The notes: generated by a model not told the origin, from the letters alone. 64,000 nt of DNA from an uncultured Flavobacterium sp. (GCF_943913405.1 NZ_CALTYA010000007.1:43459-107458), one strand, 5' to 3'; shown: positions 1 through 9,605, numbered from the stretch's first letter. A program made the numbers and translations.

Positions 1-1
1 A

Positions 2-901
2 CAAACTATTTTCAGAATCGTCCTGCCCCTGCTATTTCTTTCTTTCTCCACTATAAAAGCACAAGATACAATATACAAAAAGACCGTATTCATTGATTCT
101 ACAGCGATTGACAATGTTTTTTCTGACAGAGATACTATTATTAAAAAGAAAACTATCTGGCAAAATCTAAAATATGACGGATTGAGCGTTCTTGGCGGTA
201 TAAAATACAGCTATCTTCGTCCTTTCGACTGGAAGAAAAAAGATTATCTAACTGCTGGGGGCGTTGTTTTGGGTACGGCCACACTTTTTCTAGTCGACCA
301 AGAAGCCAGTGTTTATTTCAGAAAGCAAAGCAAGGATATCCCGCAAGGAGTTCGTGATTTTGGCTGGTATTTTGGAAGTCCGCAGAATAATTACGGAATC
401 ACAGGTGGCGTTTACTTATTCGGATTATTTACAGATAATGAAAAAGTTAGAAAAACCGGAGTCTTGATGATTGCCTCGGCAACTTCTGCAGGAATTATCC
501 AATCGATCAGCAAAACTATCGTGGGAAGAGCAAGGCCTGATGTAGAAAAAGGAAATCACCATTTTAAGCCTTTTGCCAATAATTCTTCTTACAGCTCTTT
601 TCCTTCGGGACATACGGTTTTGAGCTTTACGACTGCCTATGCGATTGGAAAACAGTTTAAAAATCCGTGGGTGAAATCAGGAATTTACGCTGTCGGAATG
701 ATTGCGCCGGTTTCAAGACTTTGGGAAGGTAAACACTGGCTTACAGATGTAGGATTGAGCATGGCTTTGAGTGTTGCCGTTGTTGATGGAATTGACAATT
801 ATCTTAAAAAAGAAAAAAAATATACTTACGCAGACAAAGATAAAATTCGCTGGAATCTGAATATGGGCATAAGCACTATTGGCGTAGTCGGAAGTTTTTA
901 A
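2..901 (+). CDS. PAP2-family phosphatase, 5' end outside the window
   Basis: The open frame runs from the left edge to a TAA at 899-901, giving 299 visible residues. The first internal start-like codon is a TTG at 182, but the frame upstream encodes a hydrophobic stretch ending in a signal-peptidase-like KAQ at about residues 19-21, so the real start lies left of the window. The three PAP2 phosphatase motifs are complete: KTIVGRARP, FPSGHT and SRLWEGKHWLTD, the last holding the catalytic His. The family removes phosphate from membrane lipid phosphates or pyrophosphates at the periplasmic face; the substrate here is unknown. Unlike the two PAP2 genes at 18808 and 21664, this one keeps the canonical Ser-Arg in motif 3. 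No neighbour explains its role. Confidence 0.88.
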   Translation, partial: QTIFRIVLPLLFLSFSTIKAQDTIYKKTVFIDSTAIDNVFSDRDTIIKKKTIWQNLKYDGLSVLGGIKYSYLRPFDWKKKDYLTAGGVVLGTATLFLVDQEASVYFRKQSKDIPQGVRDFGWYFGSPQNNYGITGGVYLFGLFTDNEKVRKTGVLMIASATSAGIIQSISKTIVGRARPDVEKGNHHFKPFANNSSYSSFPSGHTVLSFTTAYAIGKQFKNPWVKSGIYAVGMIAPVSRLWEGKHWLTDVGLSMALSVAVVDGIDNYLKKEKKYTYADKDKIRWNLNMGISTIGVVGSF

Positions 902-1169
902 ATTTACAAATCAAAATTGCAGAGTTCAATAAACAAAATCTTTAGAAACTGATAGAAAATAGTAGCTATTGTATTCTGACGTTTTTTACAATTCATAAAA
1001 TGCGATTTTAATTTTATAAAAAATAAAGGAATTAGAATAACTCAAAATATACTTCAAACTTTTAACATTTATCTCCTTTTGCTAGTCAAAAATTGGATTT
1101 CATATTGTAAATTTACACAATAATTCTACTCTTAATTTATTAAGAATATAGCCATAAAGTATAATTTTT
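902..1169. other. AT-rich intergenic region without a recognised element
   Basis: These 268 bases separate the PAP2 gene from the HipA-like gene. I see no convincing hairpin terminator, RNA gene or repeat, and no clear TAnnTTTG box. It presumably carries the promoter for the HipA-like/DUF3037 pair. Confidence 0.4.
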
Positions 1170-1964
1170 ATGAGTAATCCTTTTTTCTTGCGAACTGTGA
1201 CTGTCACTCGCTATATTACGCCTTTGAGAGAAGGAGGCTCACTTCCTGCGCTCGCTGAAGCTGATGATGATTTTAAATATGTATTGAAATTCAAAGGTGC
1301 TGGGCATGGCATAAAAGCATTGATTGCAGAACTTTTGGGTGGCGAAATTGCCCGTGTCTTGAAGCTTCAAATTCCGGAATTGGTTTTTGCAGATCTTGAT
1401 GAAGCATTTGGAAGAACTGAAGCTGATGAAGAAATTCAAGATTTGCTGCAAGCAAGCCAAGGAAAAAATCTAGCATTGCATTTTCTTTCAGGCGCCATCA
1501 ATTTTGATCCGGCGGTGACAGTTGTCGATGCCGATTTAGCTTCAAAAATTGTTTGGCTTGACGCTTTTATTACAAATGTCGACCGAACTTTCAGAAATAC
1601 AAACATGCTTATTTGGCACAAAGAATTATGGCTGATTGACCACGGCGCTTCCTTTTATTTCCAGCATTCTTGGAGCAATTGGGAATCGCATGCCAAAAGT
1701 CCTTTTGCTTTGATTAAAGACCATGTTCTTTTGCCACAAGCTTCAAACTTGACAGAAGTCGATAAAGCTTTCAAAGAAATTCTTACCGAAGAAACCATCA
1801 AAAAAATAACAGCGCTCCTTCCAGAGGAATGGCTGCAATGGGAAGAAACAGAGGAAACTCCAGACCAAATTAGAGAAGTTTACACCAAATTTCTACTGAC
1901 AAGATTATCCAATTCAGAAATTTTTATAAAAGAAGCACAAAATGCAAGACAGACACTTATATGA
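1170..1964 (+). CDS. HipA-like protein kinase (HipA_2 type)
   Basis: This 264-residue protein has the core of a HipA-fold kinase without the usual HipA N-terminal domain. The catalytic region LDAFITNVDRTFRNTNML (about residues 130-147) matches the HipA pattern of Asp, Asn, Asp-Arg and Asn, and LWLIDHG shortly after is the equivalent of the metal-binding DFG region. HipA enzymes phosphorylate proteins; the best known target is glutamyl-tRNA synthetase, but targets of this short family are not established as far as I know. There is no HipB-like HTH antitoxin next to it. Instead the gene overlaps the DUF3037 gene by 23 bases, so the two are probably cotranscribed and translationally coupled. Family assignment is fairly secure; function is open. 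Confidence 0.8.
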   Translation: MSNPFFLRTVTVTRYITPLREGGSLPALAEADDDFKYVLKFKGAGHGIKALIAELLGGEIARVLKLQIPELVFADLDEAFGRTEADEEIQDLLQASQGKNLALHFLSGAINFDPAVTVVDADLASKIVWLDAFITNVDRTFRNTNMLIWHKELWLIDHGASFYFQHSWSNWESHAKSPFALIKDHVLLPQASNLTEVDKAFKEILTEETIKKITALLPEEWLQWEETEETPDQIREVYTKFLLTRLSNSEIFIKEAQNARQTLI

Positions 1965-2325
1965 ATATGCCATAATCCGAGTAGTTCCTAGGGTTGAGCG
2001 TGAGGAGTTTGTAAATGCAGGCCTTATTGTTTTTTGTAAAAAAGCCAAATTTATAAAAATGCTCTACACAATCGAAAAACAAAAATTGGAGCTTTTCTCA
2101 AAAGAATTGGATTTTGAGCAATTAGAACAAAACCTTCTGGCCTTTAAAAACATCAGCGACGGAAAAAAAGAAGGCGGGCCAATTGCATGCCTTGATATTC
2201 CTTCGAGATTCAGATGGCTGACGGCTGTGAGAAGTTCAGTTATACAAACTTCGCGACCGCATCCTGGGATTTGCTTTGATTTAGATAAAACTGCTGAACG
2301 TTTATTTTCAGAATTAATTTTGTAA
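1942..2325 (+). CDS. DUF3037 domain protein
   Basis: This 127-residue cytosolic protein starts with a YEYAIIRVVPRVEREEFVNAG segment close to the signature I associate with DUF3037: an aromatic start, RVVP, and a conserved Glu-x-x-Asn-x-Gly. It has no signal peptide or membrane segment. The ATG at 1942 lies inside the 3' end of the HipA-like gene in another frame. DUF3037 genes are often found beside HipA_2-type kinases, so it may be the partner, substrate or regulator of the kinase. I know of no biochemical function. Confidence 0.78.
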   Translation: MQDRHLYEYAIIRVVPRVEREEFVNAGLIVFCKKAKFIKMLYTIEKQKLELFSKELDFEQLEQNLLAFKNISDGKKEGGPIACLDIPSRFRWLTAVRSSVIQTSRPHPGICFDLDKTAERLFSELIL

Positions 2326-2427
2326 ATAATTGAGCGTTAATACAAAACTTTAAGAATATAAATATATTTTTGTTAATCAATGTTATTATTTTCATACTTT
2401 TCTAATTGAAAAATTTAAGCCACACAA

Positions 2428-5265
2428 ATGAAAAATAAAAAACGTCCACAAGCAATTGCGTGGTTTATATCTCATTATAAAATTAGCGGTTTTATAGCTT
2501 CCGTGCTTTTGCTAATCGGCATTGGCTATATACTTTTTCAGCGGTATCATATTCTAAAAGAGAATGAGAACCAAGAAATGGCTGGAATTCTCTTGACTGT
2601 CGAGCAAAATATCAACCAGACAATTAAAAATAGCTATGCGACTACGCTGTCATTGGCACTAACAATAGATGATAACGGAAACCCTGTCGACTTTGAAAAT
2701 ATCAGCAAAAAATTAATTGAAACAAATCCAAATATTGATATCCTGCAGTTATTGCCAAATGGAATCATAAAATACATACAGCCTCTAGAAGGAAATGAAA
2801 AGGCAATAAACATCAATATTCTGCAATATCCAACGACTAAACACGATGCACAGCTTGCCATAAAAAATAAGAAAATGTTTTTCTCAGGCCCGACAAAATT
2901 AAGACAAGGCGGAATTGGTTTCATTGGCAGGCTTCCTATTTTCAAGCACAATAAATTTTGGGGATTTTCGGCAATTGTAATCAAATTAGACAAGATGGTG
3001 AAAGCATCTGGAATACAAAACTTTGATGCTTCAAAATATTATTTCCAATTTTCAAAAACCAATCCAAAAACAGGAAAAGAAAATTATTATTTACCAAATA
3101 AGGAAAACTTTTTAGACAAAAACTTCCAAAGAATCAAGATTATTGACGGCAACTGGAAGGTTTATATCGTCAATAAAAATAAATATACGGTACTTTATGA
3201 ACTGGCTCCTTTAGCTTTGCTTGGTATTTTATTTTCAGGGATTTTCGGACTTTTCATCGGAATGATTTTAAAAAAACCATCTGAATTGCAAGAAGTTGTA
3301 ACCACCCAGGCTAATAAAATTTTAAAATCTGAAATCGAATTCAATACAATTTTTGAGCAGGCATCCGTTGGAATTACCCACATTGACGACTCTGGAAAAT
3401 TCATAGCTACAAACCAGCAATTTTGCAAAATATTAGGCTACACATTAGAAGAAATGAAGGCTTCTAATTTTGCAACACTAACGCATCCTGATGATATTGT
3501 CGAAAATTTAAGGCAAATCGAAGATCTCAGAATGGGCAAAATTTCAGATTTTTCATTAGAAAAAAGATATTTTCATAAAAATGGAAACATCATTTGGGCA
3601 AAAGTACACGTTTATCCTTTGGCTGATGCTCACGAAAAAAAGAAATCCTATATCACAATAATTGAGGACATTACAGATAAAAAACTAGCAGAAGAAAATA
3701 TACAGAAAAGCGAAACCCGATTCAAAAGTCTTTTCGAAGATTCGCCAGTCGCACTTTGGGAAGAAGATTTTTCACTGGTAAAAAAACATTTGGAAAGTTT
3801 AGGCTTGATTGGTAAAAGCAAGGAAGACGTATCTGGTTTTTTAAACTCAAATCCAGATCAGGTAAGGCATTGCATTTCATTGGTAAAGATCATAAATATC
3901 AACAACGAATGCCTCACGCTCCATCATCCAAAGACAAAAGAACAGTTGATGGATAAGCTTGAAAATCTATTGGATAATGAAATTCAAGACTCATTTATTG
4001 CCCAACTTATCGCCATTTCTCAAGGAAAAAAATACATTTCCATGGATTCAAAAGTCATCAAATCTGATGGCGAATTAAGAGATATCAGCTTGCGCTGGAG
4101 CGTTATGCGAGGTTATGAAGAAAGCTTGGAAAGAGTGATTATTTCTACAGAAGATATTACCGTAAGAAAAGCTACGGAGGAAATAATTATCAATTCCCAA
4201 AAGAAAATAGAGTCGCTCGTGAATGCCATTGACGGAATTGTCTGGGAATGCGATTATGAAACCTATCTTTTCACCTACGTAAATAAAAAAGCAGAAGAAA
4301 TCACCGGATATTCTTTAGATGAATGGCTTTCTGACCCTGATTTTTGGTGCAATACAATTCATCCGGAAGACAAGGATGAAGTCGTTAAATATTGTTATGA
4401 GCAGTCAAGAATAAGCAAGCAATATGATTTTGAATATCGAATGATCGCAAAAAATGGAGCCGTAATTTGGATTCGCGATATCGTAAATGTCATCCATGAA
4501 AATGGAAAACCAGCAAGCTTGAAAGGCATCATGATTGATATTACGAATAAAAAAAGAGCTGAAAAAGAACTCAGCGATTCGTTTGATTTGGTGACGGAAC
4601 AGAACAAAAGGCTTTTGAACTTTTCTTACATCGTTTCACATAATTTAAGGTCGCACGCCAGCAATATTCAGGCAATTTCAAACTTGATCGAAACTGTTGA
4701 AAGCGATGATGAACGTATGGAAATGATTGAAATGCTTCAGAAAGTTTCTAGCGCGCTTAACGAAAGCATGACCAATTTAAACGAAGTTGTCAATATACAA
4801 ACCAATACGAATTTGGTTAAAAAGAGCTTAAACTTGAGGGATAATATTGAAAAAATTATCGATATTCTGTCTGAACAGATAAGCTTGAAAAAAGCAGAAA
4901 TTCAAAATAATGTGGATCCAAATATTTTTGTGACCTACAATCCTGCTTATTTGGAAAGCGTGCTTTTAAATTTCCTTTCAAATGCTTTGCGCTATTCGCA
5001 TCCGGATAGAATTCCGATAATTTCTTTAGATTGTAAAAAAGCAAATGGCAAATTGACGCTAAAAATTTCTGATAACGGAATGGGAATTGACTTGCAGAGA
5101 GACGGAAGCAAGCTTTTTGGAATGTACAAAACCTTTCACAAAAACCCTGATTCTAAAGGAATTGGACTTTTTATCAGTAAAAATCAAATTGACGCCATGG
5201 GCGGTTCCGTCATTGCAGAAAGCGAACCAAATGTTGGAACCACCTTTTTTATCAGCTTCAAATAA
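2428..5265 (+). CDS. Membrane PAS sensor histidine kinase with CHASE-like input domain
   Basis: This is a 945-residue inner-membrane sensor kinase. A membrane helix at about residues 14-38 and another at about 258-283 flank a periplasmic domain with the look of a CHASE ligand-binding domain (NPNIDILQLLP, then FSGPTKLRQGGIGFIGRLPIF). After the second helix come a clear PAS/PAC unit (about 300-420), a less regular PAS-like segment (about 430-585) and a third PAS/PAC unit (about 590-712). The phosphoacceptor region contains SHNLRSHASNI, an H-box type common in Bacteroidota. The ATPase domain has an N-box (FLSNALRYS), DNGMGID and GIGLFISKNQ. No response regulator lies next to it, so the output partner is elsewhere. 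The ligand is unknown. Confidence 0.9.
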   Translation: MKNKKRPQAIAWFISHYKISGFIASVLLLIGIGYILFQRYHILKENENQEMAGILLTVEQNINQTIKNSYATTLSLALTIDDNGNPVDFENISKKLIETNPNIDILQLLPNGIIKYIQPLEGNEKAININILQYPTTKHDAQLAIKNKKMFFSGPTKLRQGGIGFIGRLPIFKHNKFWGFSAIVIKLDKMVKASGIQNFDASKYYFQFSKTNPKTGKENYYLPNKENFLDKNFQRIKIIDGNWKVYIVNKNKYTVLYELAPLALLGILFSGIFGLFIGMILKKPSELQEVVTTQANKILKSEIEFNTIFEQASVGITHIDDSGKFIATNQQFCKILGYTLEEMKASNFATLTHPDDIVENLRQIEDLRMGKISDFSLEKRYFHKNGNIIWAKVHVYPLADAHEKKKSYITIIEDITDKKLAEENIQKSETRFKSLFEDSPVALWEEDFSLVKKHLESLGLIGKSKEDVSGFLNSNPDQVRHCISLVKIININNECLTLHHPKTKEQLMDKLENLLDNEIQDSFIAQLIAISQGKKYISMDSKVIKSDGELRDISLRWSVMRGYEESLERVIISTEDITVRKATEEIIINSQKKIESLVNAIDGIVWECDYETYLFTYVNKKAEEITGYSLDEWLSDPDFWCNTIHPEDKDEVVKYCYEQSRISKQYDFEYRMIAKNGAVIWIRDIVNVIHENGKPASLKGIMIDITNKKRAEKELSDSFDLVTEQNKRLLNFSYIVSHNLRSHASNIQAISNLIETVESDDERMEMIEMLQKVSSALNESMTNLNEVVNIQTNTNLVKKSLNLRDNIEKIIDILSEQISLKKAEIQNNVDPNIFVTYNPAYLESVLLNFLSNALRYSHPDRIPIISLDCKKANGKLTLKISDNGMGIDLQRDGSKLFGMYKTFHKNPDSKGIGLFISKNQIDAMGGSVIAESEPNVGTTFFISFK

Positions 5266-5266
5266 T

Positions 5267-7240
5267 TTATTTTATAACGATCTTTTTGATCGTAGATTTT
5301 TCTCCAGAAATAATTTTGGCAAGATACAATCCAGAAGCTAAATCTACATGAAGAGTTGTGTTTCCGCTAAATTGCTTTTGTAAAAGCTTTTGTCCAGAAA
5401 TAGAATAGATTTCTAAAATTCCATCTTCCTGTATTCCTGAAACAGTAATAAAATTCGTCGCCGGATTTGGATAAATTGCTACTTTCAACTGCGCATTTTC
5501 TTCCACAGAAAGCGTATAAACTTGACCAGCATTTGCTCCAAAAATATAATCTGCCAAATTTGGAAGGTCAATAAACGGATTTCTATTGTATTGCCAAGTG
5601 TAAATATAATTGTTGCGGTTCATTTCAAAATCATCTGCAGGATCATTTTGGTTCCATTGCAATAAAGTCGCCAAATCGCCCAATTGGCCAACTGTTGTGT
5701 CAGGTGGATTTCCATTTACGACACTCAAGGCATTGTATCGAACGGCCATATAAAAAACAGAACGAGCCACATCGCCTTTCCAGCTTCCTGCATTTCCTGT
5801 AAAGCCGTTATAATCGCCAAGACCATAATCTCTGTTATTTCTTGAACTATTTTCAGGTCCGTCTTCAGCTCTCAAATGATGCGCATCGGCATGGCCGTGT
5901 TGTAAAGAATCTGCATTTGAAGAAAGCCAAATATCAATTCCGTCAGCGGTTGCCGAAGTTCCGTCTGTAAAACCACCGCGAGATTGCGGATAAATGTGCT
6001 CTCGATTCCATCTTCCGGTTCCGTCGCCTGTATCTTGAAATAAATATTTTGCACGGCTGACTTCCTTATACATCAGCCAAACCTGGTTGCTATTCAATGG
6101 ATTTTGGTCTGCTTTTTTCAAAATATCTGTAATATCTCCATAATTATGCGCTCTCACAACAGCCGGATTTGCAATAATATCTTGAACTGCCTGCTTCAAT
6201 TGCGCGCCAGATTTTCCATTTAAAGAAGTGTAATATCCATTCGGAACAGTACTTGCCACATTTCCATACGTAGGATTTAGCGGGGTTCCCCAATTGGAAG
6301 TCGTAAAATCATTGTCAATCACAACAATTTCGATATTGTCATTCATCCGGATAAATCCGCTTGGCAAATTCCCGAATTTGATTTTTATAAATTCGTCACC
6401 TTCATCAAGATTATCGTCTACAATTTGAATATTTGTCGTAGAAGTTGTAGAACCGGCCGGAATTAAAACGGTAGTATTTCCTGTGAAATCTGCATTGTTA
6501 AAGGTCCCGTTAGAAAGCGTATACGTAAAAGTCAGATTGTTCGTTACAGGCGTTTGTGTCGTAAAAGTAATATTGAAATTATCGCCTTCTGTATATTGCA
6601 AAGCGGGAACGCTAATTCTGATTCCGTTAAAAATCACACCGCTCCCATCATTATTTGCTCCTGGAGTTGGCAATTTTGCTTCGCAAGTTCCATCTGCTTT
6701 TCTTTGGATAGATTGCGATTGCGCCAAAGTACTTGTCGTTCCTTCGCCCAAATAAGAAGGATTTCCTAAAAGCGTCATCAATCCGGTTGGCGCGGTATCA
6801 TTCATCGTACCGTGACCTAAAGCGTGAATTAAATTTGTAGTTGTTGCTAAAGTTCCAATCGGAAAATCAGCATAACTTCCTTGGTAAATTGCCACAGCAT
6901 CCGGACCATTTTGTATAGAAGAATTTGAAAATATTTTTTGCGGTACCGGAGAAACTTCTGTGTTTCCAATCAAAGCCAAGCCGTTTACATCGGTCGTCAA
7001 GCCATTTAAGGAAATAGCAAAATAGCTTTTATTGCTCGTGCTCCCAGTCGGATTTCCATTGTAAAAAACCAATACATAACCATCAAGCGAAAAGTTAGGC
7101 GTCTGCGATTTTATTTCTACGAATTCTTTGGTATCGATGCTCGGCGTGTCTGAATCAATTTCGTTAATTACTAAAATTTGCCCGTAAGAAAATGACGCAC
7201 AAAGAAGTAGAAATAATTGGGGAAAATATTTTTTTATCAT
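5267..7240 (-). CDS. Secreted endonuclease I with lamin-tail and Calx-beta-like domains and T9SS signal
   Basis: This predicted 657-residue exported nuclease starts at the ATG at 7238-7240, which puts a signal peptide (MIKKYFPQLFLLL...YGQ) at the N-terminus. The longer frame to 7264 would overlap a TAnnTTTG-like box. A lamin-tail-like region follows (INEIDSDTPSIDTKEFVEI), then a Calx-beta-like segment (GDEFIKIKFGNLP), then the endonuclease I catalytic part with WNREHIYPQSRGGF and the downstream AHHLRAEDGPEN segment. The C-terminus is a type A T9SS sorting domain (VAIYPNPATNFITVSG to the end), so the protein should be exported through the outer membrane and anchored or released. Likely roles are extracellular DNA digestion or nutrient scavenging. 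Confidence 0.9.
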   Translation of the reverse strand: MIKKYFPQLFLLLCASFSYGQILVINEIDSDTPSIDTKEFVEIKSQTPNFSLDGYVLVFYNGNPTGSTSNKSYFAISLNGLTTDVNGLALIGNTEVSPVPQKIFSNSSIQNGPDAVAIYQGSYADFPIGTLATTTNLIHALGHGTMNDTAPTGLMTLLGNPSYLGEGTTSTLAQSQSIQRKADGTCEAKLPTPGANNDGSGVIFNGIRISVPALQYTEGDNFNITFTTQTPVTNNLTFTYTLSNGTFNNADFTGNTTVLIPAGSTTSTTNIQIVDDNLDEGDEFIKIKFGNLPSGFIRMNDNIEIVVIDNDFTTSNWGTPLNPTYGNVASTVPNGYYTSLNGKSGAQLKQAVQDIIANPAVVRAHNYGDITDILKKADQNPLNSNQVWLMYKEVSRAKYLFQDTGDGTGRWNREHIYPQSRGGFTDGTSATADGIDIWLSSNADSLQHGHADAHHLRAEDGPENSSRNNRDYGLGDYNGFTGNAGSWKGDVARSVFYMAVRYNALSVVNGNPPDTTVGQLGDLATLLQWNQNDPADDFEMNRNNYIYTWQYNRNPFIDLPNLADYIFGANAGQVYTLSVEENAQLKVAIYPNPATNFITVSGIQEDGILEIYSISGQKLLQKQFSGNTTLHVDLASGLYLAKIISGEKSTIKKIVIK

Positions 7241-7261
7241 TACAAAGTGGTGGTTTGAATT

Positions 7262-7269
7262 CAAAAATA
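7262..7269 (-). promoter_or_regulatory. Putative -7 box of the endonuclease gene
   Basis: Read on the minus strand these bases are TATTTTTG, matching the Bacteroidota TAnnTTTG box. An ATTG lies 17 bases upstream as a possible -33 element. The position makes the ATG at 7240 the sensible start. Confidence 0.45.
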
Positions 7270-7400
7270 AGGATTAAAACTAATTTCAATTCATTTTTAA
7301 CATTTAGCAAAAAATAAGCAACCGATATAAAATTATCATATTTATAAATATTAGCATAAATATCTGCAATTTTAATATCTTTACGCATTCAAAAAACCTT

Positions 7401-8189
7401 ATGATTGAATATTTAGGATATTTTGCAGCATTCCTGATTGGATTAGTTTTAGGACTAATTGGCGGTGGCGGTTCTATTTTGACCGTTCCTGTTTTGGTTT
7501 ATTTGTTGGGAATAAATCCAGTTATTGCGACGGCTTATTCTTTATTTATTGTAGGAACGACTTCCGCTTTTGGAACAATCATGAATTATAAAAAAGGATT
7601 GGTTGAAATCAAAACAGGCTTAAAATTCGCAATTCCTTCACTTGCCGCTATTTATGTGACGCGGAAATTCTTGGTTCATCTTCTTCCTGAAAAACTTTTG
7701 ACGGTTGGAGAAATTACGATTACAAAAGAATTTTTCTTGATGGCACTTTTTGCAATTGTCATGATGCTTGCTTCTTTTTCAATGATTTATGATAAAAAAG
7801 TAAAAAGAAATCCTGAATCAAAACCTAATATCTACATCACCTTTTCTCAAATGTTTTTGGTGGGCATCATCATCGGATTAATTGGTGCTGGCGGTGGTTT
7901 TTTGTTCATTCCAGCATTGATTTACATTGCCAAACTTCCTATAAAAAAAGCAGTTGGCACTTCAATCTTCATCATTGCCATTAATTCACTCGTTGGTTTT
8001 TCAGGTGATATCTGCAATATTAATCCCGATTGGTATTTTTTATTAATCTTTACATTTATCTCTATTTTAGGTATCTTTGTGGGGATTTACGTCAATAAAT
8101 TTATCAACGAAAAAAGTCTCAAAAAAAGCTTTGGATGGTTCGTGCTCTTCATGTCCATCTTTATTCTAGTCAAAGAGATTCTTTTTTAA
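7401..8189 (+). CDS. TauE/SafE-family sulfite/organosulfur exporter
   Basis: This 262-residue inner-membrane protein has about eight hydrophobic segments in two similar halves. Each half opens with the family's glycine-rich motif: GLIGGGGSILTVPVLVYLLG near residue 18 and GLIGAGGGFLFIPALIYIAK near residue 158. TauE/SafE proteins export sulfite, sulfoacetate or similar sulfur compounds. The next gene starts 12 bases after the stop and encodes a persulfide dioxygenase-sulfurtransferase whose product is sulfite or thiosulfate, so export of that product is the likely job. A tauE gene is also found in the staphylococcal cst operon. Confidence 0.88.
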   Translation: MIEYLGYFAAFLIGLVLGLIGGGGSILTVPVLVYLLGINPVIATAYSLFIVGTTSAFGTIMNYKKGLVEIKTGLKFAIPSLAAIYVTRKFLVHLLPEKLLTVGEITITKEFFLMALFAIVMMLASFSMIYDKKVKRNPESKPNIYITFSQMFLVGIIIGLIGAGGGFLFIPALIYIAKLPIKKAVGTSIFIIAINSLVGFSGDICNINPDWYFLLIFTFISILGIFVGIYVNKFINEKSLKKSFGWFVLFMSIFILVKEILF

Positions 8190-8201
8190 TTACAATAGAA
8201 T

Positions 8202-9605
8202 ATGAAAATAGAACAAATTTATACCGGCTGCATTGCGCAGGCGGCCTATTATTTAGAAAGCAATGGCGAAGTGGCGATTTTTGATCCGTTACGCGAAGTA
8301 CAGCCTTATTTAGATCGTGCAAAAAAGGATAATGCGACAATAAAATATGTTTTTGAAACGCATTTCCATGCTGATTTTGTTTCTGGACATTTAGATTTAG
8401 CGAAAAAATCTGGCGGACAAATCGTTTACGGACCGACTGCAAATCCGAAATTTGAAGCAATTATTGCAACCGACGGACAAGAATTTACGGTTGGAAATTA
8501 TACCATAAAAGCAATTCATACGCCTGGACACACAATGGAAAGCACGTGCTATCTTTTATTGGATGAACATAAAAAACCACATGGAATTATTACCGGAGAC
8601 ACTTTATTTATAGGCGATGTCGGACGTCCAGACTTGGCGCAAGCCTTATCAAGCGATTTGACGCAAGAAAAATTGGCTTCTTATCTGTTTGATTCACTTC
8701 GTAATAAGATCATGACTTTGCCGGATGATTTGACCGTTTATCCAAGCCATGGCGCAGGAAGTGCCTGCGGAAAAAACATGAGCAAGGAAACAACAGATCT
8801 TTTAGGAAACCAGAAAAAAACAAATTATGCGCTTCGTTCTGACATGAAGCGTGAGGAATTTATTGCTGAATTGCTAAGTGGTTTGGGCGCTCCACCAGCC
8901 TATTTTCCACAAAATGTGATGATGAATATTGAAGGTTATGAAAGCCTGGATGATGTTATTGAAAAATCGTTCAAGCCTTTGGCTCCGCAAGAATTTAAAG
9001 CTGTTGCAAATCAATCTGAAGCTTTGATTTTAGACGTAAGGCACGAAGATGATTATGTTAAAAATCATATTCCTGGATCGATTTTCATCGGAATTCAAGG
9101 AAATTTTGCTCCTTGGGTTGGCGCTTTGATTCGCGATGTAAAACAGCCATTGCTTTTGGTTACGCCAGAAGGTCGCGAGGAAGAAACAATCACAAGATTA
9201 TCAAGAGTTGGTTTCGACAATGCCCTTGGATACTTGAAAGGCGGTATTGAAGCTTGGGAAAATGCAGGTTTTGAAACAGACACTATCGAGTCAATTTCTC
9301 CTGAAAAATTTGCAGAAGAAGTTACTGAAAATAGTATTATTGTAGACACAAGAAAACCAGGAGAATACAATCCAGAACACTTAGAAAATGCTTTAAATAT
9401 TCCTTTAGATGATGTAAATGAGCGTTTTTCTGAAGTTCCAAAAGAGGAAAAATTCTTTTTGCATTGCGCTGGAGGTTACCGTTCTGTAATCATGGCTTCC
9501 ATATTAAAATCAAGAGGTTACCACAATGCAATTAATATAGAAAAAGGAATGGGCGGCATCAGAAAAACAAATTTAAATTTGTGCAGTGTGGCTTGTTCTT
9601 CTTAA
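8202..9605 (+). CDS. CstB-like persulfide dioxygenase with pseudo-rhodanese and rhodanese domains
   Basis: This 467-residue cytosolic enzyme has three parts. Residues 1 to about 245 are a metallo-beta-lactamase-fold persulfide dioxygenase: His54, His56 and Asp58 in ETHFHADF, the HTPGHTMES histidines and GDTLFIGDVGRPDL form the non-haem iron site. A first rhodanese-like domain (about 255-350) lacks the catalytic cysteine, having TPEGREEE at the active-site loop. A second rhodanese domain (about 360-460) keeps it in LHCAGGYRS. This order of dioxygenase, dead rhodanese and live rhodanese is that of CstB, which oxidises low-molecular-weight persulfides towards thiosulfate during sulfide stress. 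It sits in a two-gene unit with the TauE-type exporter. I see no CstR/CsoR-like repressor or SQR beside it. Confidence 0.88.
   Translation: MKIEQIYTGCIAQAAYYLESNGEVAIFDPLREVQPYLDRAKKDNATIKYVFETHFHADFVSGHLDLAKKSGGQIVYGPTANPKFEAIIATDGQEFTVGNYTIKAIHTPGHTMESTCYLLLDEHKKPHGIITGDTLFIGDVGRPDLAQALSSDLTQEKLASYLFDSLRNKIMTLPDDLTVYPSHGAGSACGKNMSKETTDLLGNQKKTNYALRSDMKREEFIAELLSGLGAPPAYFPQNVMMNIEGYESLDDVIEKSFKPLAPQEFKAVANQSEALILDVRHEDDYVKNHIPGSIFIGIQGNFAPWVGALIRDVKQPLLLVTPEGREEETITRLSRVGFDNALGYLKGGIEAWENAGFETDTIESISPEKFAEEVTENSIIVDTRKPGEYNPEHLENALNIPLDDVNERFSEVPKEEKFFLHCAGGYRSVIMASILKSRGYHNAINIEKGMGGIRKTNLNLCSVACSS

Noticed and set aside
1170..2325. Classical HipBA toxin-antitoxin pair
   Set aside because: There is no HTH-type HipB; the partner is DUF3037 and the kinase is of the short type.
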